From Spirochaetales bacterium (GTDB lineage: Bacteria; Spirochaetota; Leptospiria; Leptospirales; Leptonemataceae), in assembly GCA_015075425.1 (NCBI GenBank), contig JABTUL010000001.1, positions 2,232,001-2,296,000 of the forward strand: a stretch of DNA of 64,000 nucleotides. The letters are read 5' to 3'. The number at the start of each line of letters is the position of its first letter. The stretch's first letter is position 1. The notes beneath the pieces were generated by a model that was given only the letters and a program-made list of their open reading frames with translations, was not told the origin of the DNA and did no database searches. The translations under genes and the position numbers were made by a program. Positions 53,333 through 62,045 of the stretch are shown here, in pieces.

Positions 53333-55098
53333 TGCAGCGCATCCAGGAATTTCTGCGCATCACCGGCGCCAGGTCCCTGTACGTTTACTCCCTGATCATT
53401 GGTGCTTTTTCCGGTCTTGCCGCTCTGGCTTTTTCCTACGCTCTGGCCCTGGCGGAGCATGTCATTCTGCATGGGCTGGCCGGGCTCACCCTGGCCCATC
53501 CCGCAGGAGACTTCCATTTTGAACCGTTTCGTTTTTCCGGCCCGAATCTCTGGTTGCTGCTCTTCCTGCCGGCACTGGGAGGCCTTGTATCCGGACTGAT
53601 CAGCCATCTCTTTTGTCCGCAAGCACGCGGCACCGGAACCAATGCGCTCATTGAAGCTTTTCATCAGGGAGAGGGCCGTTTCCCCGGCCGCGTTCCGCTG
53701 GCCAAATCTTTGGCCACCATTGCAACTCTGGCAACAGGCGGCAGCGCCGGCAAGGAAGGTCCTACAGCCCAGATTGGTGCCGGTCTTGGTTCTTTTGTGG
53801 CTCGCATCAGTGGCGCCGGAGCGCGGGCCCGCCGTACTCTTCTCCTTGCCGGGGCTGCGGGTGGTCTCGGTGCCATCTTCCGTGCTCCTCTTGGGGGAGC
53901 CATTACGGCGATTGAAGTCCTTTATAAAGAAGATTTTGAAACAGATGCCCTCATCCCCTGCATCATCAGCTCTGTAACCGGATACCTTGTTTATACTTCT
54001 GTGGCCGGATCCGGCAGTGTGTTTTCCGTGGGCAAGGTTGGCATGGGATCTTACCTGGAAATCGGCCTGTACTTTGCTCTGGCCGGCAGTTGCTTTCTGG
54101 CCGGACAACTGTTCATTTACCTGTTTAAAAAAACAGAGAATTTTTTTGAAAGACTGCGACTGCCGGCCTGGATCAAACCGGCCCTGGGAGCGTCCTGTGT
54201 TGGCGTGGTTGGCCTTGCTTTCCCGGAGGTAATGGGCACGGGTGCTGGTTTTTTACAGGAATTGCTGGATGGCCGCCCGATGACCCATCCCTTCTTCCAC
54301 CCTGCTTTGTTTTTCGCCGGCATTGCACTGCTGAAAATCGGTACCACCGTTCTGACTGTGGGCAGCGGCGGCTCGGGCGGTGTTTTTGGACCCTCACTTT
54401 TTATCGGAGCAATGCTCGGAGCTTTTGTGGCAAGTTTCGCCAGCACTCTGTTTCCGGAACTACCCATCAATCGCTCCGCATTTCTTCTGGTCGGGATGGG
54501 TGGTTTTTTTTCCGGTGTGGCCCACGCACCCATTGCCGGTATGCTCATGGTCTGCGACATGGCGGGCACCTATGCTCTCCTGCCAGCGCTCATGATCACT
54601 TCCATTCTTGCCATTATTTTTTCCGGAAAGGGATCGATCTATAGCGGTCAGGTGAAAAACAAATTCCAGTCGCCGGCCCACCTCTGGGATATGAATTTCG
54701 ACGTCCTTGAAACGCTGCGCATCAGGGATTTTTTACCCGATCATTTTTTGGCTCACACGATGCCGGAAAAAACAACGCTCAAAGTGGCTCTAAAGGAAGT
54801 GGAGGCGCAGGGTCTTGGCGATCTCATTGTAACAGATGCAAGCGGAGAATACAGCGGCCTGGTATTCTTTAAAGAAATTCATGGAAAAGACAGAATTTTA
54901 AAACAGAAGCAGCCTCTCGGCAAATGTGCGCGAAAAATTCCACCCCTTTCTGTGGATGATACCCTGGCCACGGCTCTCAAGGAATTGCTGGGCCACCATT
55001 GCGATGCTGTGGCCATCGTGAGCAGCGGCCAGCCGGTGGGCTGTGTCCGCTACCCCGACATTTTCCAGATCTACCAGAACAACCGCCGACGAGCCTGA
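53332..55098 (+). CDS. ClC-family chloride channel/antiporter with CBS pair
   Basis: A 588-residue protein: ~430 residues of ClC membrane domain and a C-terminal CBS pair. Filter motifs: GGSAGKEGPTAQIGAG (gating glutamate Glu142), GGSGGVFGPSLFIGAMLG (GxFxP), and FRAPLGGAITAIEVL. The CBS region (475-585) has IRDFLPDHFLAHTMPEKTTLK and IPPLSVDDTLATALKELLGHHCDAVAIV. The gating Glu permits Cl-/H+ exchange or gated conductance; the CBS pair probably binds a nucleotide. Coupling to the upstream radical SAM gene by one base is unusual. Confidence 0.92.
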   Translation: MQRIQEFLRITGARSLYVYSLIIGAFSGLAALAFSYALALAEHVILHGLAGLTLAHPAGDFHFEPFRFSGPNLWLLLFLPALGGLVSGLISHLFCPQARGTGTNALIEAFHQGEGRFPGRVPLAKSLATIATLATGGSAGKEGPTAQIGAGLGSFVARISGAGARARRTLLLAGAAGGLGAIFRAPLGGAITAIEVLYKEDFETDALIPCIISSVTGYLVYTSVAGSGSVFSVGKVGMGSYLEIGLYFALAGSCFLAGQLFIYLFKKTENFFERLRLPAWIKPALGASCVGVVGLAFPEVMGTGAGFLQELLDGRPMTHPFFHPALFFAGIALLKIGTTVLTVGSGGSGGVFGPSLFIGAMLGAFVASFASTLFPELPINRSAFLLVGMGGFFSGVAHAPIAGMLMVCDMAGTYALLPALMITSILAIIFSGKGSIYSGQVKNKFQSPAHLWDMNFDVLETLRIRDFLPDHFLAHTMPEKTTLKVALKEVEAQGLGDLIVTDASGEYSGLVFFKEIHGKDRILKQKQPLGKCARKIPPLSVDDTLATALKELLGHHCDAVAIVSSGQPVGCVRYPDIFQIYQNNRRRA

Positions 55099-55100
55099 TT

Positions 55101-55529
55101 TCAGGCTGCCCGTGCAGCTGCTTTGGAAAAAACTGCAGTCCCTTTAGCCAGCAAGCGTAAAGACAGGGCACTGGCCTGGGTGTTGCCCTGAACAGGCAGA
55201 CGCTGAAACAGTACTTCGAACCCGGCTGGACCGGAAGGCAAAAGTCTCTTGAGCATCAGTTCCAGGGCGGCCAGCTCATCGGCGGGGATGTGACCCCGGT
55301 AAAATAAGGCCAGAACGGAGAGTTCTTTACCCTGCCACGATTTCTCACTGAAGCTCTTTTTTTTCCGGTACAGGACCAGCCCCAGGGTAACTGCGGAAAT
55401 TTCCGGGTAGTCGGAGAGAATGACCGGTAAGAGCACTTTCCAGGCAGCAGGAGCCGACGGACTCTGCACGGTGAGCCCGGCTCCCTGGAACTCCGGGTCC
55501 AGCTCTGTGATTTCTTTCATTGTTAGCAT
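55101..55529 (-). CDS. hypothetical protein
   Basis: A 142-residue soluble protein starting MLTMKEITELDPEFQGAG, behind GGGAGG. Mixed alpha/beta (WKVLLPVILSDYPEISAVTLGLVLY; LSVLALFYRGHIPADELAALELMLKRLL; ALSLRLLAKG). No signal peptide, no known motif. It is convergent with the ClC gene (gap 2 bp) and divergent from the FecR gene at 55705. Confidence 0.6.
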   Translation of the reverse strand: MLTMKEITELDPEFQGAGLTVQSPSAPAAWKVLLPVILSDYPEISAVTLGLVLYRKKKSFSEKSWQGKELSVLALFYRGHIPADELAALELMLKRLLPSGPAGFEVLFQRLPVQGNTQASALSLRLLAKGTAVFSKAAARAA

Positions 55530-55704
55530 GATTTGCCTCCCTTTACCATGGAAGGGTCGGGCCGCTGGACTTTGTTGCCCGTTTGGCAAAAAAAAAGCGA
55601 CAGTGCTGGCCAATTTTTTGTTACTTAATTACAGACCCGCAAGGGACATAAAAGGGTTGCTAAGGCTGCTGCCACCGGCAATTCTGGACAATCAGGAGAT
55701 GAAT

Positions 55705-56670
55705 GTGAAACAGCTTGTCATATTATTGATTCTAACGGTGGGCCTGGCTTTTTGCCGCAAGCCGGAGACGGCAGAAGCCACCCGGATGGTTGTAGTGCTC
55801 GCAACCGGTGATTCCTACGTTATCCGCGGCCAGGAAAAAATCAAAGCCACAGTGGGACTACCGGTTCAGCAGGAAGACCAGGTAGAAGTAGGCAATGGTC
55901 GGCTCGATATTCAAACTCGTGGCGGGAACGCCCTGCGCATCCGCCCGGGAACCAAAGGCAGCCTCCGTGAAATAGCCGGAGAAGCGGGCCTGAAATTTGA
56001 ACTCAGCAAAGGTGGGGTTCTGGTATCGGCCCGCAAACAGGCCGCACAGAGTGATGTCCAGGTCATTACACCCACAGCCATAGCAGGTGTGCGCGGTACC
56101 AGCTTTTCCGTCACCGTCAACAACGAAGGCAAAAATGCTAAAGTCCGTGTCCTTGACGGAGCTGTGGCTCTTTCCCCCCGTGCCAGGACCAAAAAAGAAA
56201 TTGTACTCAAAGGCAGTACGGAAGGATCCCTGCCGGCTGCCGTGGAACAAGCCATCGCTACCAATGCGGAAATTCCCGCCGATGCAGAGCTAACCTCTCG
56301 CCCGGCAACCATCACTCCAGAGGAACGGGCCGAGCGCGCCACTCTCGTTGTTGTTTCTCCGGAAAAATTTAGCGAGGCCCTCCAGCATGCGGATGCCGGT
56401 GAAATGGGCATGGCGGCGGACTTGCTCAGTCGGGAACGGCAGGCTTTGCTGGCAAACGTCCTCCCTGAACTCCGCCTGGATGCGGAGCAGGTCCGTTTCT
56501 CCAGCGCAGCGGAAGTGGCCAGTTACTACAGTAAAGTTTCCAGCGTGGTCATGAAAGATGGCCGGACATTTTCCGGGGCTCTGCTCAGTGAATCACCCGA
56601 TATGATTGTCGTGCATGCCCGCGAGGGACTCCTGGAGCTCAAACGATCGGAAATTCAAGAGATTCGTTAA
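55705..56670 (+). CDS. FecR-domain lipoprotein
   Basis: A 321-residue lipoprotein. The GTG at 55705 is chosen because AGGAG is 6 bp upstream, while the ATG at 55699 touches it. Signal: KQLVILLILTVGLAFC, Cys17 as lipidation site. FecR domain with VITPTAIAGVRGTSFSVTVN. A helical region and a C-terminal motif (MIVVHAREGLLELKRSEIQEI) follow, the third copy of this architecture in the window. The stop overlaps the next ATG by one base (TAATG), linking it to the IscU-pentapeptide protein. A gap of 175 bp upstream is shared with the divergent hypothetical gene and probably holds both promoters. Confidence 0.82.
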   Translation: MKQLVILLILTVGLAFCRKPETAEATRMVVVLATGDSYVIRGQEKIKATVGLPVQQEDQVEVGNGRLDIQTRGGNALRIRPGTKGSLREIAGEAGLKFELSKGGVLVSARKQAAQSDVQVITPTAIAGVRGTSFSVTVNNEGKNAKVRVLDGAVALSPRARTKKEIVLKGSTEGSLPAAVEQAIATNAEIPADAELTSRPATITPEERAERATLVVVSPEKFSEALQHADAGEMGMAADLLSRERQALLANVLPELRLDAEQVRFSSAAEVASYYSKVSSVVMKDGRTFSGALLSESPDMIVVHAREGLLELKRSEIQEIR

Positions 56671-57461
56671 TGGATTTTGAGCGCTACAAGGAGATCAACG
56701 ACCGCAGACTCCATTATGGAGAGATGGAAGATGCGTCCGTGGTCAGCTCCTACCGCAACACAGGTTGTGGAGATGGCTACAGGCTGTATCTGAAAATTGA
56801 AGATGATCGCATTGTAGACGCCAGCTATACCACCACCGGCTGCGGCTTTGGCCTGACGGCCCTGGCCATGGCCACTGAGTGGGTGAAGGGACGCACGCTG
56901 GATGAGGCAGAGGCCATGACAGGCCAGGACATCGAATCCCTGTTCGAGTTTCCACCCCGGCGCAAGAACTATCCGGAGTCGGCCGTGCAGGCCATGCAGA
57001 AAGCCGTGGCTGATTATCGCAGCGGCACGGGGATCCGGCCTGAAGACCGGGTTTCTGCAAAGCATGCGCTGGCCCTTTTGCGCGAACAGGGGCATCTGCG
57101 CGGAGCCAAATTGAATCAGGTGGTCCTCGAAAACGAGGACCTGTCAACGGTGGATTTCTCCGGAGCCGATTTAAGCCATGCCTACCTCATCAAGTGTAAT
57201 CTGAAGAACGCTTCCTTTGCGGGCGCACGCCTGCGCGGCACTTTCTTAAACCAGGCCAACCTGGAGGGTGCTGATTTCCGCAATGCAGACCTGCGCTGGG
57301 CCAAACTCAGCGGGGCCAACCTGGAAGGTGCGCAGTTTGCCGGAGCACAGTACGATATTGGTACGCGCGTGGATGCCCGCTACACACAGATCTTCTCCAC
57401 GATGGTACAGGCCGGAAAAGAAGCCTACGTGGAAAAAGATTCGGCCGTGCAAACCGCCTGA
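56670..57461 (+). CDS. IscU/NifU-like domain fused to pentapeptide repeats
   Basis: A 263-residue protein. Residues 1-~118 match the NifU N-terminal/IscU fold: NTGCGDGYRLYLKIEDDRIVDASYTTTGCGFGL carries Cys33, Asp35 and Cys58 at the usual places. The third scaffold cysteine (normally H-C-S-x-L-A) is a tyrosine (Tyr101 in KNYPESAVQAM), so cluster assembly would be altered. From ~130 to 227 come pentapeptide repeats (LSTVDFSGADLSHAYLIKCN, ANLEGADFRNADLRWAKLSG), a right-handed quadrilateral helix. Role unknown. The ATG overlaps the FecR gene stop. Confidence 0.82.
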   Translation: MDFERYKEINDRRLHYGEMEDASVVSSYRNTGCGDGYRLYLKIEDDRIVDASYTTTGCGFGLTALAMATEWVKGRTLDEAEAMTGQDIESLFEFPPRRKNYPESAVQAMQKAVADYRSGTGIRPEDRVSAKHALALLREQGHLRGAKLNQVVLENEDLSTVDFSGADLSHAYLIKCNLKNASFAGARLRGTFLNQANLEGADFRNADLRWAKLSGANLEGAQFAGAQYDIGTRVDARYTQIFSTMVQAGKEAYVEKDSAVQTA

Positions 57462-57500
57462 GTTTATTGCTTTTGCGGCTTTCTTTCCGGATTCGATCCG

Positions 57501-58427
57501 CTAATCGTTCAGCAGAACGATTTTACCGCGGGTTCGTCCCTGTTCCAGCAGCCGGTGGGCCTCTTTAGCCTCCGCAAGCGGCAACTTCTGATCCACATGC
57601 ACTTTTACTTTTCCGGAGACAATCCAGTCCTGGAGACGCGCGAGATCCGCCTTCCGCGACTGAACCATTGCGCCGCGGTATTTGAGTCCCCGTCTCCACG
57701 CGGGAAGAAAATGCAAAGGGTGCGGTAGTGTTGTCAGATAGGCTCCGCGCGGACGCAGGAATCTGGCAGCGCTGGCGGGCGTATAAGCGGCCACGGCATC
57801 AAGGAAAACATCATACACTCCGGCCCCCTCGCCAAAATTTTCTGTATCATAGGCCATAACGTGGTCCGCACCCAGTTCCCGGAGAAAATCACCATTTCGT
57901 TTGCTGGCAACGGCTGTTACCGTAAAGCCCAGCTGGCGGGCAATCCCGAGAGCCAGATGCCCCACCCCGCCACTGGCTCCATAGACGAGCGCAGCAGCAC
58001 CGGGCAGTCCATCCAGGAGTTGCAGCGCCGTGAGACCCGCCAGGGGGAAGGCGGCAGCGGTCGCAAAATCCATGCGGTCATCGAGCCTCAGACAATACTT
58101 TTGATCCACAACCCATTTTTCTGCGTACGCGCCGCCCGCAAGAGCGCTATGAAAGGCAACGACCCGGTCACCTGGCACAAAGTCCCGAACAGCCGCTCCA
58201 ACAGCAGATACAATGCCGCTGCATTCGGCACCGGGAATGAAAGGGAGCTTCCAGGCAAAGAGGAAAGCGAGAGGGAGTGTGCCGCTGCGCAATTTGAAAT
58301 CCACCGGGTTCGTGCCAATGGCCCGCACCTGGATCTGCAGCTGATGTGCTGCGGGCAATGGGTCCGGAAGTTCTTCCACCTGGAGTACATCCGCCGGACC
58401 TAATTTTCGATAGACGATGGCTTTCAT
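57501..58427 (-). CDS. quinone-oxidoreductase-like MDR protein
   Basis: A 308-residue medium-chain dehydrogenase/reductase without zinc ligands. Signatures: MKAIVYRKLGPADVLQVEELPDP, RAIGTNPVDFKLRSG, PGAECSGIVSAVGAAVRDFVPGDRVVAF, VYGASGGVGHLALGIARQLG (NADPH loop) and a C-terminal KLPLAEAKEAHRLLEQGRTRGKIVL. It reduces quinones or enals with NADPH; the substrate is unknown. It diverges from the rhodanese gene. Confidence 0.88.
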   Translation of the reverse strand: MKAIVYRKLGPADVLQVEELPDPLPAAHQLQIQVRAIGTNPVDFKLRSGTLPLAFLFAWKLPFIPGAECSGIVSAVGAAVRDFVPGDRVVAFHSALAGGAYAEKWVVDQKYCLRLDDRMDFATAAAFPLAGLTALQLLDGLPGAAALVYGASGGVGHLALGIARQLGFTVTAVASKRNGDFLRELGADHVMAYDTENFGEGAGVYDVFLDAVAAYTPASAARFLRPRGAYLTTLPHPLHFLPAWRRGLKYRGAMVQSRKADLARLQDWIVSGKVKVHVDQKLPLAEAKEAHRLLEQGRTRGKIVLLND

Positions 58428-58547
58428 CAGTTGTCATCCGGCGGCCGGCGGAAAAAAAGAGTAGCTGTTTTTTGCCCTGAGGATTTTCTTGGGCAGGCAA
58501 GAAATGAGATAGAATCTCAAATTTTTCAGAAAAGAAGGCAGAAAACC

Positions 58548-59099
58548 ATGGCAGAAGTTACGGAGCAATTGAGTCCCCAGATGCAAATGCAGGAAATCAT
58601 TGATCTTTATCCCGGAGCACAGCGCGCCCTGTTTCAAAAGTACCATATCGGTGGCTGCTCCAGCTGCGGCTTTTCCGATTCAGACACCCTCGAAGAAGTC
58701 ATGATCAATCACAATCGGTCCGGTCAGGTGAATGAGGCCATGGAAATCATTCTGGAAAGCGCCAGAAAAGATCGGGAAATGGAAATCAGTGTACAGGAGG
58801 TTGCCCGTGATCAGGCATCAGAGCGCAGCTACCGGTTGATTGATATCCGTGAGCCCTGGGAAAGGGACATCGCGCACATTGCCGGTGATGAATTCATGAC
58901 CCGTGAACTCGCTTACGAGATCATGCAGAATTCTCCGCGGGATGCAAAGATTGTGTTTTACTGTCATACGGGCAGGCGCACGCTGGAAGCAGCGGCTTAC
59001 TTCCGCGGTCACGGTTTCTCCAATGCCATGAGTATGGCTGGCGGAATTGAGGCCTGGTCTTTAGAAATCGACCCGGATGTACAGCGCTACAGCAAGTAA
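58548..59099 (+). CDS. rhodanese-domain protein with N-terminal CxxC domain
   Basis: A 183-residue protein. Residues ~12-70 form a DUF1858-like helical unit (QEIIDLYPGAQRALFQKYHI) with GCSSCGF (Cys37, Cys40). The rhodanese domain (~78-183) has LIDIREPWERDIAHIAGD and the active-site loop YCHTGRRT with Cys139. It carries persulphide sulphur. The start at 58548 gives the conserved opening; a longer open frame to 58431 overlaps the divergent gene. It is followed by queD and pyk in a tight run. Confidence 0.85.
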   Translation: MAEVTEQLSPQMQMQEIIDLYPGAQRALFQKYHIGGCSSCGFSDSDTLEEVMINHNRSGQVNEAMEIILESARKDREMEISVQEVARDQASERSYRLIDIREPWERDIAHIAGDEFMTRELAYEIMQNSPRDAKIVFYCHTGRRTLEAAAYFRGHGFSNAMSMAGGIEAWSLEIDPDVQRYSK

Positions 59100-59113
59100 C
59101 CAGGTAAAATCGA

Positions 59114-59521
59114 CTGTACAGAATCGTTAAGCGCATCCATTTCTGTTACGGTCACCGTCTTCTGGACTACGATGGCAAATGTGCCCATCCGCACGGACAC
59201 AACGGGCTCGTTGAGGTCGCCATCGATAGTCCCTCCCTGAACCATCAGGGCATGGTTATCGACTTCAATGAGGTGCGCAAGCGGCTGGAAGAGTACATCA
59301 TGCGAGAGCTTGACCATCGGATGCTCCTGCGCCGTGACGATCCCCTCATCGGGGCCCTGCAAAGCGTGGGAGAGGATGCCGTGGCTCTCCCGGATAATCC
59401 CACGGCGGAGAACATTGCTCGTTTGATTTTTGAAGCAGCCCGGAATTTAGGTCTGCCTGTATCTTCTATTAAGCTCTGGGAAAGCCGTGACAGCTATGCC
59501 GAATTTGGCATAGCGCCCTGA
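59114..59521 (+). CDS. queD: 6-pyruvoyltetrahydropterin synthase / QueD-like, CTG start
   Basis: A 135-residue protein of the 6-carboxytetrahydropterin synthase family. The first 46 residues, upstream of the only ATG (59252), hold the essential site: the zinc histidines His14, His27 and His29 in CYGHRLL and HPHGHN, and the catalytic Cys23. Only a CTG (59114), or an ATC, can start this frame because TAA lies at 59105. CTG is favoured: it gives LYRIVKRIHF like family N-termini, and CCAGG is 8 bp upstream. Catalytic Asp/His pairs in LDHRM and the Glu in LWESRDSYAEF complete the fold. The stop overlaps pyk by 1 bp. Confidence 0.85.
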   Translation: MYRIVKRIHFCYGHRLLDYDGKCAHPHGHNGLVEVAIDSPSLNHQGMVIDFNEVRKRLEEYIMRELDHRMLLRRDDPLIGALQSVGEDAVALPDNPTAENIARLIFEAARNLGLPVSSIKLWESRDSYAEFGIAP

Positions 59522-60942
59522 TGGAAGCTTTTACTCATACCAAAATCATAGCTACGCTCGGGCCGGCTTCTGCGGATGAGGATACCATACGCGCTCTGAT
59601 CCGGGCCGGTGCCGATTGCTTCCGCATCAATTTTAGCCATGGCGACGGTCCCTCGCATCTGCCACTCATCGAGTCGGCCCGGCGGGCCATAGCAAAAGAA
59701 AATCGGCACATTCCCCTGATGGCAGACATTCAGGGCCCCAAACTGCGGATCGGTCTTGTGCCCCCGGAAGGGCTGGAACTCAGGCCGGGTGCCCGATTTA
59801 CTCTGACCACGGATGCTTCTGTGCCTTCCCCGGAAAGAGTCCAGGCCGATTATCCCTACCTGACGCGTGACGTCAGGGCCGGGATGCGCATCTTGCTGGA
59901 TGATGGCCTTCTCGAACTGCTGGTGGAAAAGGTAACGGCCACCGATGTGCAAACGACTGTGACGGCCGGAGGAATGCTCTACTCACGCAAGGGCATCAAC
60001 TTTCCAGGGGCACAGCTTTCCGTACAATCGCTGACAGAAAAAGACCGCAGCGACTTGCTCTTTGTGGCAGACTGTCCTGATCTGGATATGGTCGCTATCT
60101 CCTTTGTCCGCTCCTCCCATGACTTAAGCCAGGCCCGCGCTCTGCTGGGCAATCGCCGCAAAATCCCCGTCATGGCCAAGCTGGAACGGCCCGAAGCTCT
60201 GGAGCATCTCAGCGACATTCTGGATCATTCCGATGGGATCATGGTAGCGCGTGGCGACCTGGGAGTGGAACTCGCCTTTGATCGCGTGCCTCTGCTACAA
60301 AAAGAAATTTTGCGCCGGGCTGCGGAAAGAGGTAAATGGGCCATCGTGGCCACACAGATGCTGGAGTCGATGCGCAGCCATCCCAGGCCTACAAGGGCAG
60401 AGGCAAGCGACGTGGCCAATGCCATTCTGGACGGAGCCGACGCTATCATGCTCTCGGTAGAAACGGCCAGCGGTCTGTATCCCGTCAAATCGGTTGAAGC
60501 CATGGAACAAATCGCGCGCACCACAGAATCTGTGGGTGAAAATAAAGAACAAAGACTGGAGATGGATCTGATCTCTTTTGCTTCCGGAGCTGCAGGCGCA
60601 GCGGTCCAGGCTGCACGGGAACTCAAGGCGCGGGCCATCGTAACTCTGGCCGGTTCTGGACTCACAGCACTCATGGTTTCCAAGTGGCGGCCCTCTCTGC
60701 CCATCCTGGCACTCAGTGCCAGTGAGCCCACTCTGCGCCGACTCAATGTCCTTTATGGTGTCATTCCCGTTCCCCTGGCGCAGCTGGGAGATATGGAAAC
60801 ACAGATCCAGGCGGCCGATGCCTTTCTGGTGGAAACCGGTCTGGCCCGCTCCGGTGATCCCGTTGTCATTGTGGCCGCCATACCTCTGGGAGAAAAACGG
60901 GAAACCAATACCATACGCTTCCATAAGATACGCGATTTCTGA
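59521..60942 (+). CDS. pyk: pyruvate kinase
   Basis: A 473-residue pyruvate kinase: TKIIATLGPASADEDTIRALIRAGADCFRINFSHG, LMADIQGPKLRIG, ISFVRSSHDL, MAKLERPEAL, MVARGDLGVELAFDRVPLLQKEIL and MLESMRSHPRPTRAEASDVANAILDGADAIMLSVETASG, then a C-terminal allosteric domain. It catalyses the last ATP-yielding step of glycolysis. It is coupled by one base to queD, which suggests cotranscription rather than functional linkage. Confidence 0.96.
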   Translation: MEAFTHTKIIATLGPASADEDTIRALIRAGADCFRINFSHGDGPSHLPLIESARRAIAKENRHIPLMADIQGPKLRIGLVPPEGLELRPGARFTLTTDASVPSPERVQADYPYLTRDVRAGMRILLDDGLLELLVEKVTATDVQTTVTAGGMLYSRKGINFPGAQLSVQSLTEKDRSDLLFVADCPDLDMVAISFVRSSHDLSQARALLGNRRKIPVMAKLERPEALEHLSDILDHSDGIMVARGDLGVELAFDRVPLLQKEILRRAAERGKWAIVATQMLESMRSHPRPTRAEASDVANAILDGADAIMLSVETASGLYPVKSVEAMEQIARTTESVGENKEQRLEMDLISFASGAAGAAVQAARELKARAIVTLAGSGLTALMVSKWRPSLPILALSASEPTLRRLNVLYGVIPVPLAQLGDMETQIQAADAFLVETGLARSGDPVVIVAAIPLGEKRETNTIRFHKIRDF

Positions 60943-61019
60943 TCTGTGAGCCATTTTCAGGCTTTACGTCGGAGGCAAAACTCACAGCATGACCGGAATC
61001 TTGCCACAGGAAAACAGGA

Positions 61020-62045
61020 ATGATTCGCTTTAACCATTGGCTTTTGCCCGGACTCTTACTCGCCGGTGTCCTGTCCTGCAGCACGGAAAAAACAGAAAAG
61101 CAGGATACAGTCAGCCCGGAAACGCTCTCCTATTTTCAGAACAGCCCGGAAGAAGAACTCAAACCCACCATCTGGTTCACCGGTGATACCACCATCACCA
61201 ATGAAGATCGGCTGGACCTGTTTGAAAAACATGTCCGCGGGCTGGGCGGCGGGTGCTTTGGCGTGGGCTCCTCGCAAAATCTGTCCCTGGCCGCCTGGGC
61301 CAAATGCGATTTTTTGTGGCTCATGGATTTTACTGAGATCGTTGTGGCGGCCAACAAAATCAACATCGCTTTTTTGAAAGCGGCAGAGAACCGCCAGCAA
61401 TTCAGACGACTCTGGACAAAAGAAGCCCGTAGGGAAGCTCTGGCCATCATTGAGAAAGAATATGCGAACGCTGCAGATCTGAAGTTCATAGAATCCGCCT
61501 GGGCCAAAAGCTATCCCTTTCAGATGAAAAGGTATGCTACAGATGATAAGGTTACTGCCAAATACAACTTCGCTCTCTGGCTGTATGATGACTCTCTCTA
61601 CAATCACATCCGTACCATGGCCCTGGGAGGCCGCATCCGCGCCTTAAAAGGCGACCTGCGCGGCCCCACTACTGTCCTGGGCATAGCCGATGCGGCCCGT
61701 CGTATGAACATTGTGCTGCGCCTTGTTTATTTCAGCAATGCAGAGGAGTATTTCACCTACGGGGAACAATTCCGCAAGAACTGGACAGCCATCCCTGTGG
61801 ATGAAAAAAGTTTGATTGTGCGTACGATCAGCGTAGAAAAGCACAAATTCCCCTGGGCACCGGATTCCCATCTATCAACGGATCGCGGCTTTCACTACAA
61901 CATTCAGCCTGCCCTGAGCTATCAAAACTGGCTCAAGTCACCGCAGAAGAATTTACGCAGTCGCGACATCCTCGCCACCGGGCAGGTGGATCGGGAAAAT
62001 GGCTTCACTCTCATCCCGCCCGATTCCAGACCCCCTGAAGTTTGA
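61020..62045 (+). CDS. lipoprotein of unknown function
   Basis: A 341-residue lipoprotein starting MIRFNHWLLPGLLLAGVLSC (Cys20) after AACAGGA. The mature part has an unusual glycine-rich loop (RGLGGGCFGVGSSQNLSLAA) followed by AKCDFLWLMDFTEIVVAAN, a pattern that resembles the nucleotide-binding loop and acidic strand of a Rossmann-like enzyme. GPTTVLGIADAARRMNIVLRLVYFSNAEEYF forms a second half-domain. I do not recognise an established function. The 3' end overlaps the convergent sodium symporter by 35 bp. Confidence 0.7.
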   Translation: MIRFNHWLLPGLLLAGVLSCSTEKTEKQDTVSPETLSYFQNSPEEELKPTIWFTGDTTITNEDRLDLFEKHVRGLGGGCFGVGSSQNLSLAAWAKCDFLWLMDFTEIVVAANKINIAFLKAAENRQQFRRLWTKEARREALAIIEKEYANAADLKFIESAWAKSYPFQMKRYATDDKVTAKYNFALWLYDDSLYNHIRTMALGGRIRALKGDLRGPTTVLGIADAARRMNIVLRLVYFSNAEEYFTYGEQFRKNWTAIPVDEKSLIVRTISVEKHKFPWAPDSHLSTDRGFHYNIQPALSYQNWLKSPQKNLRSRDILATGQVDRENGFTLIPPDSRPPEV

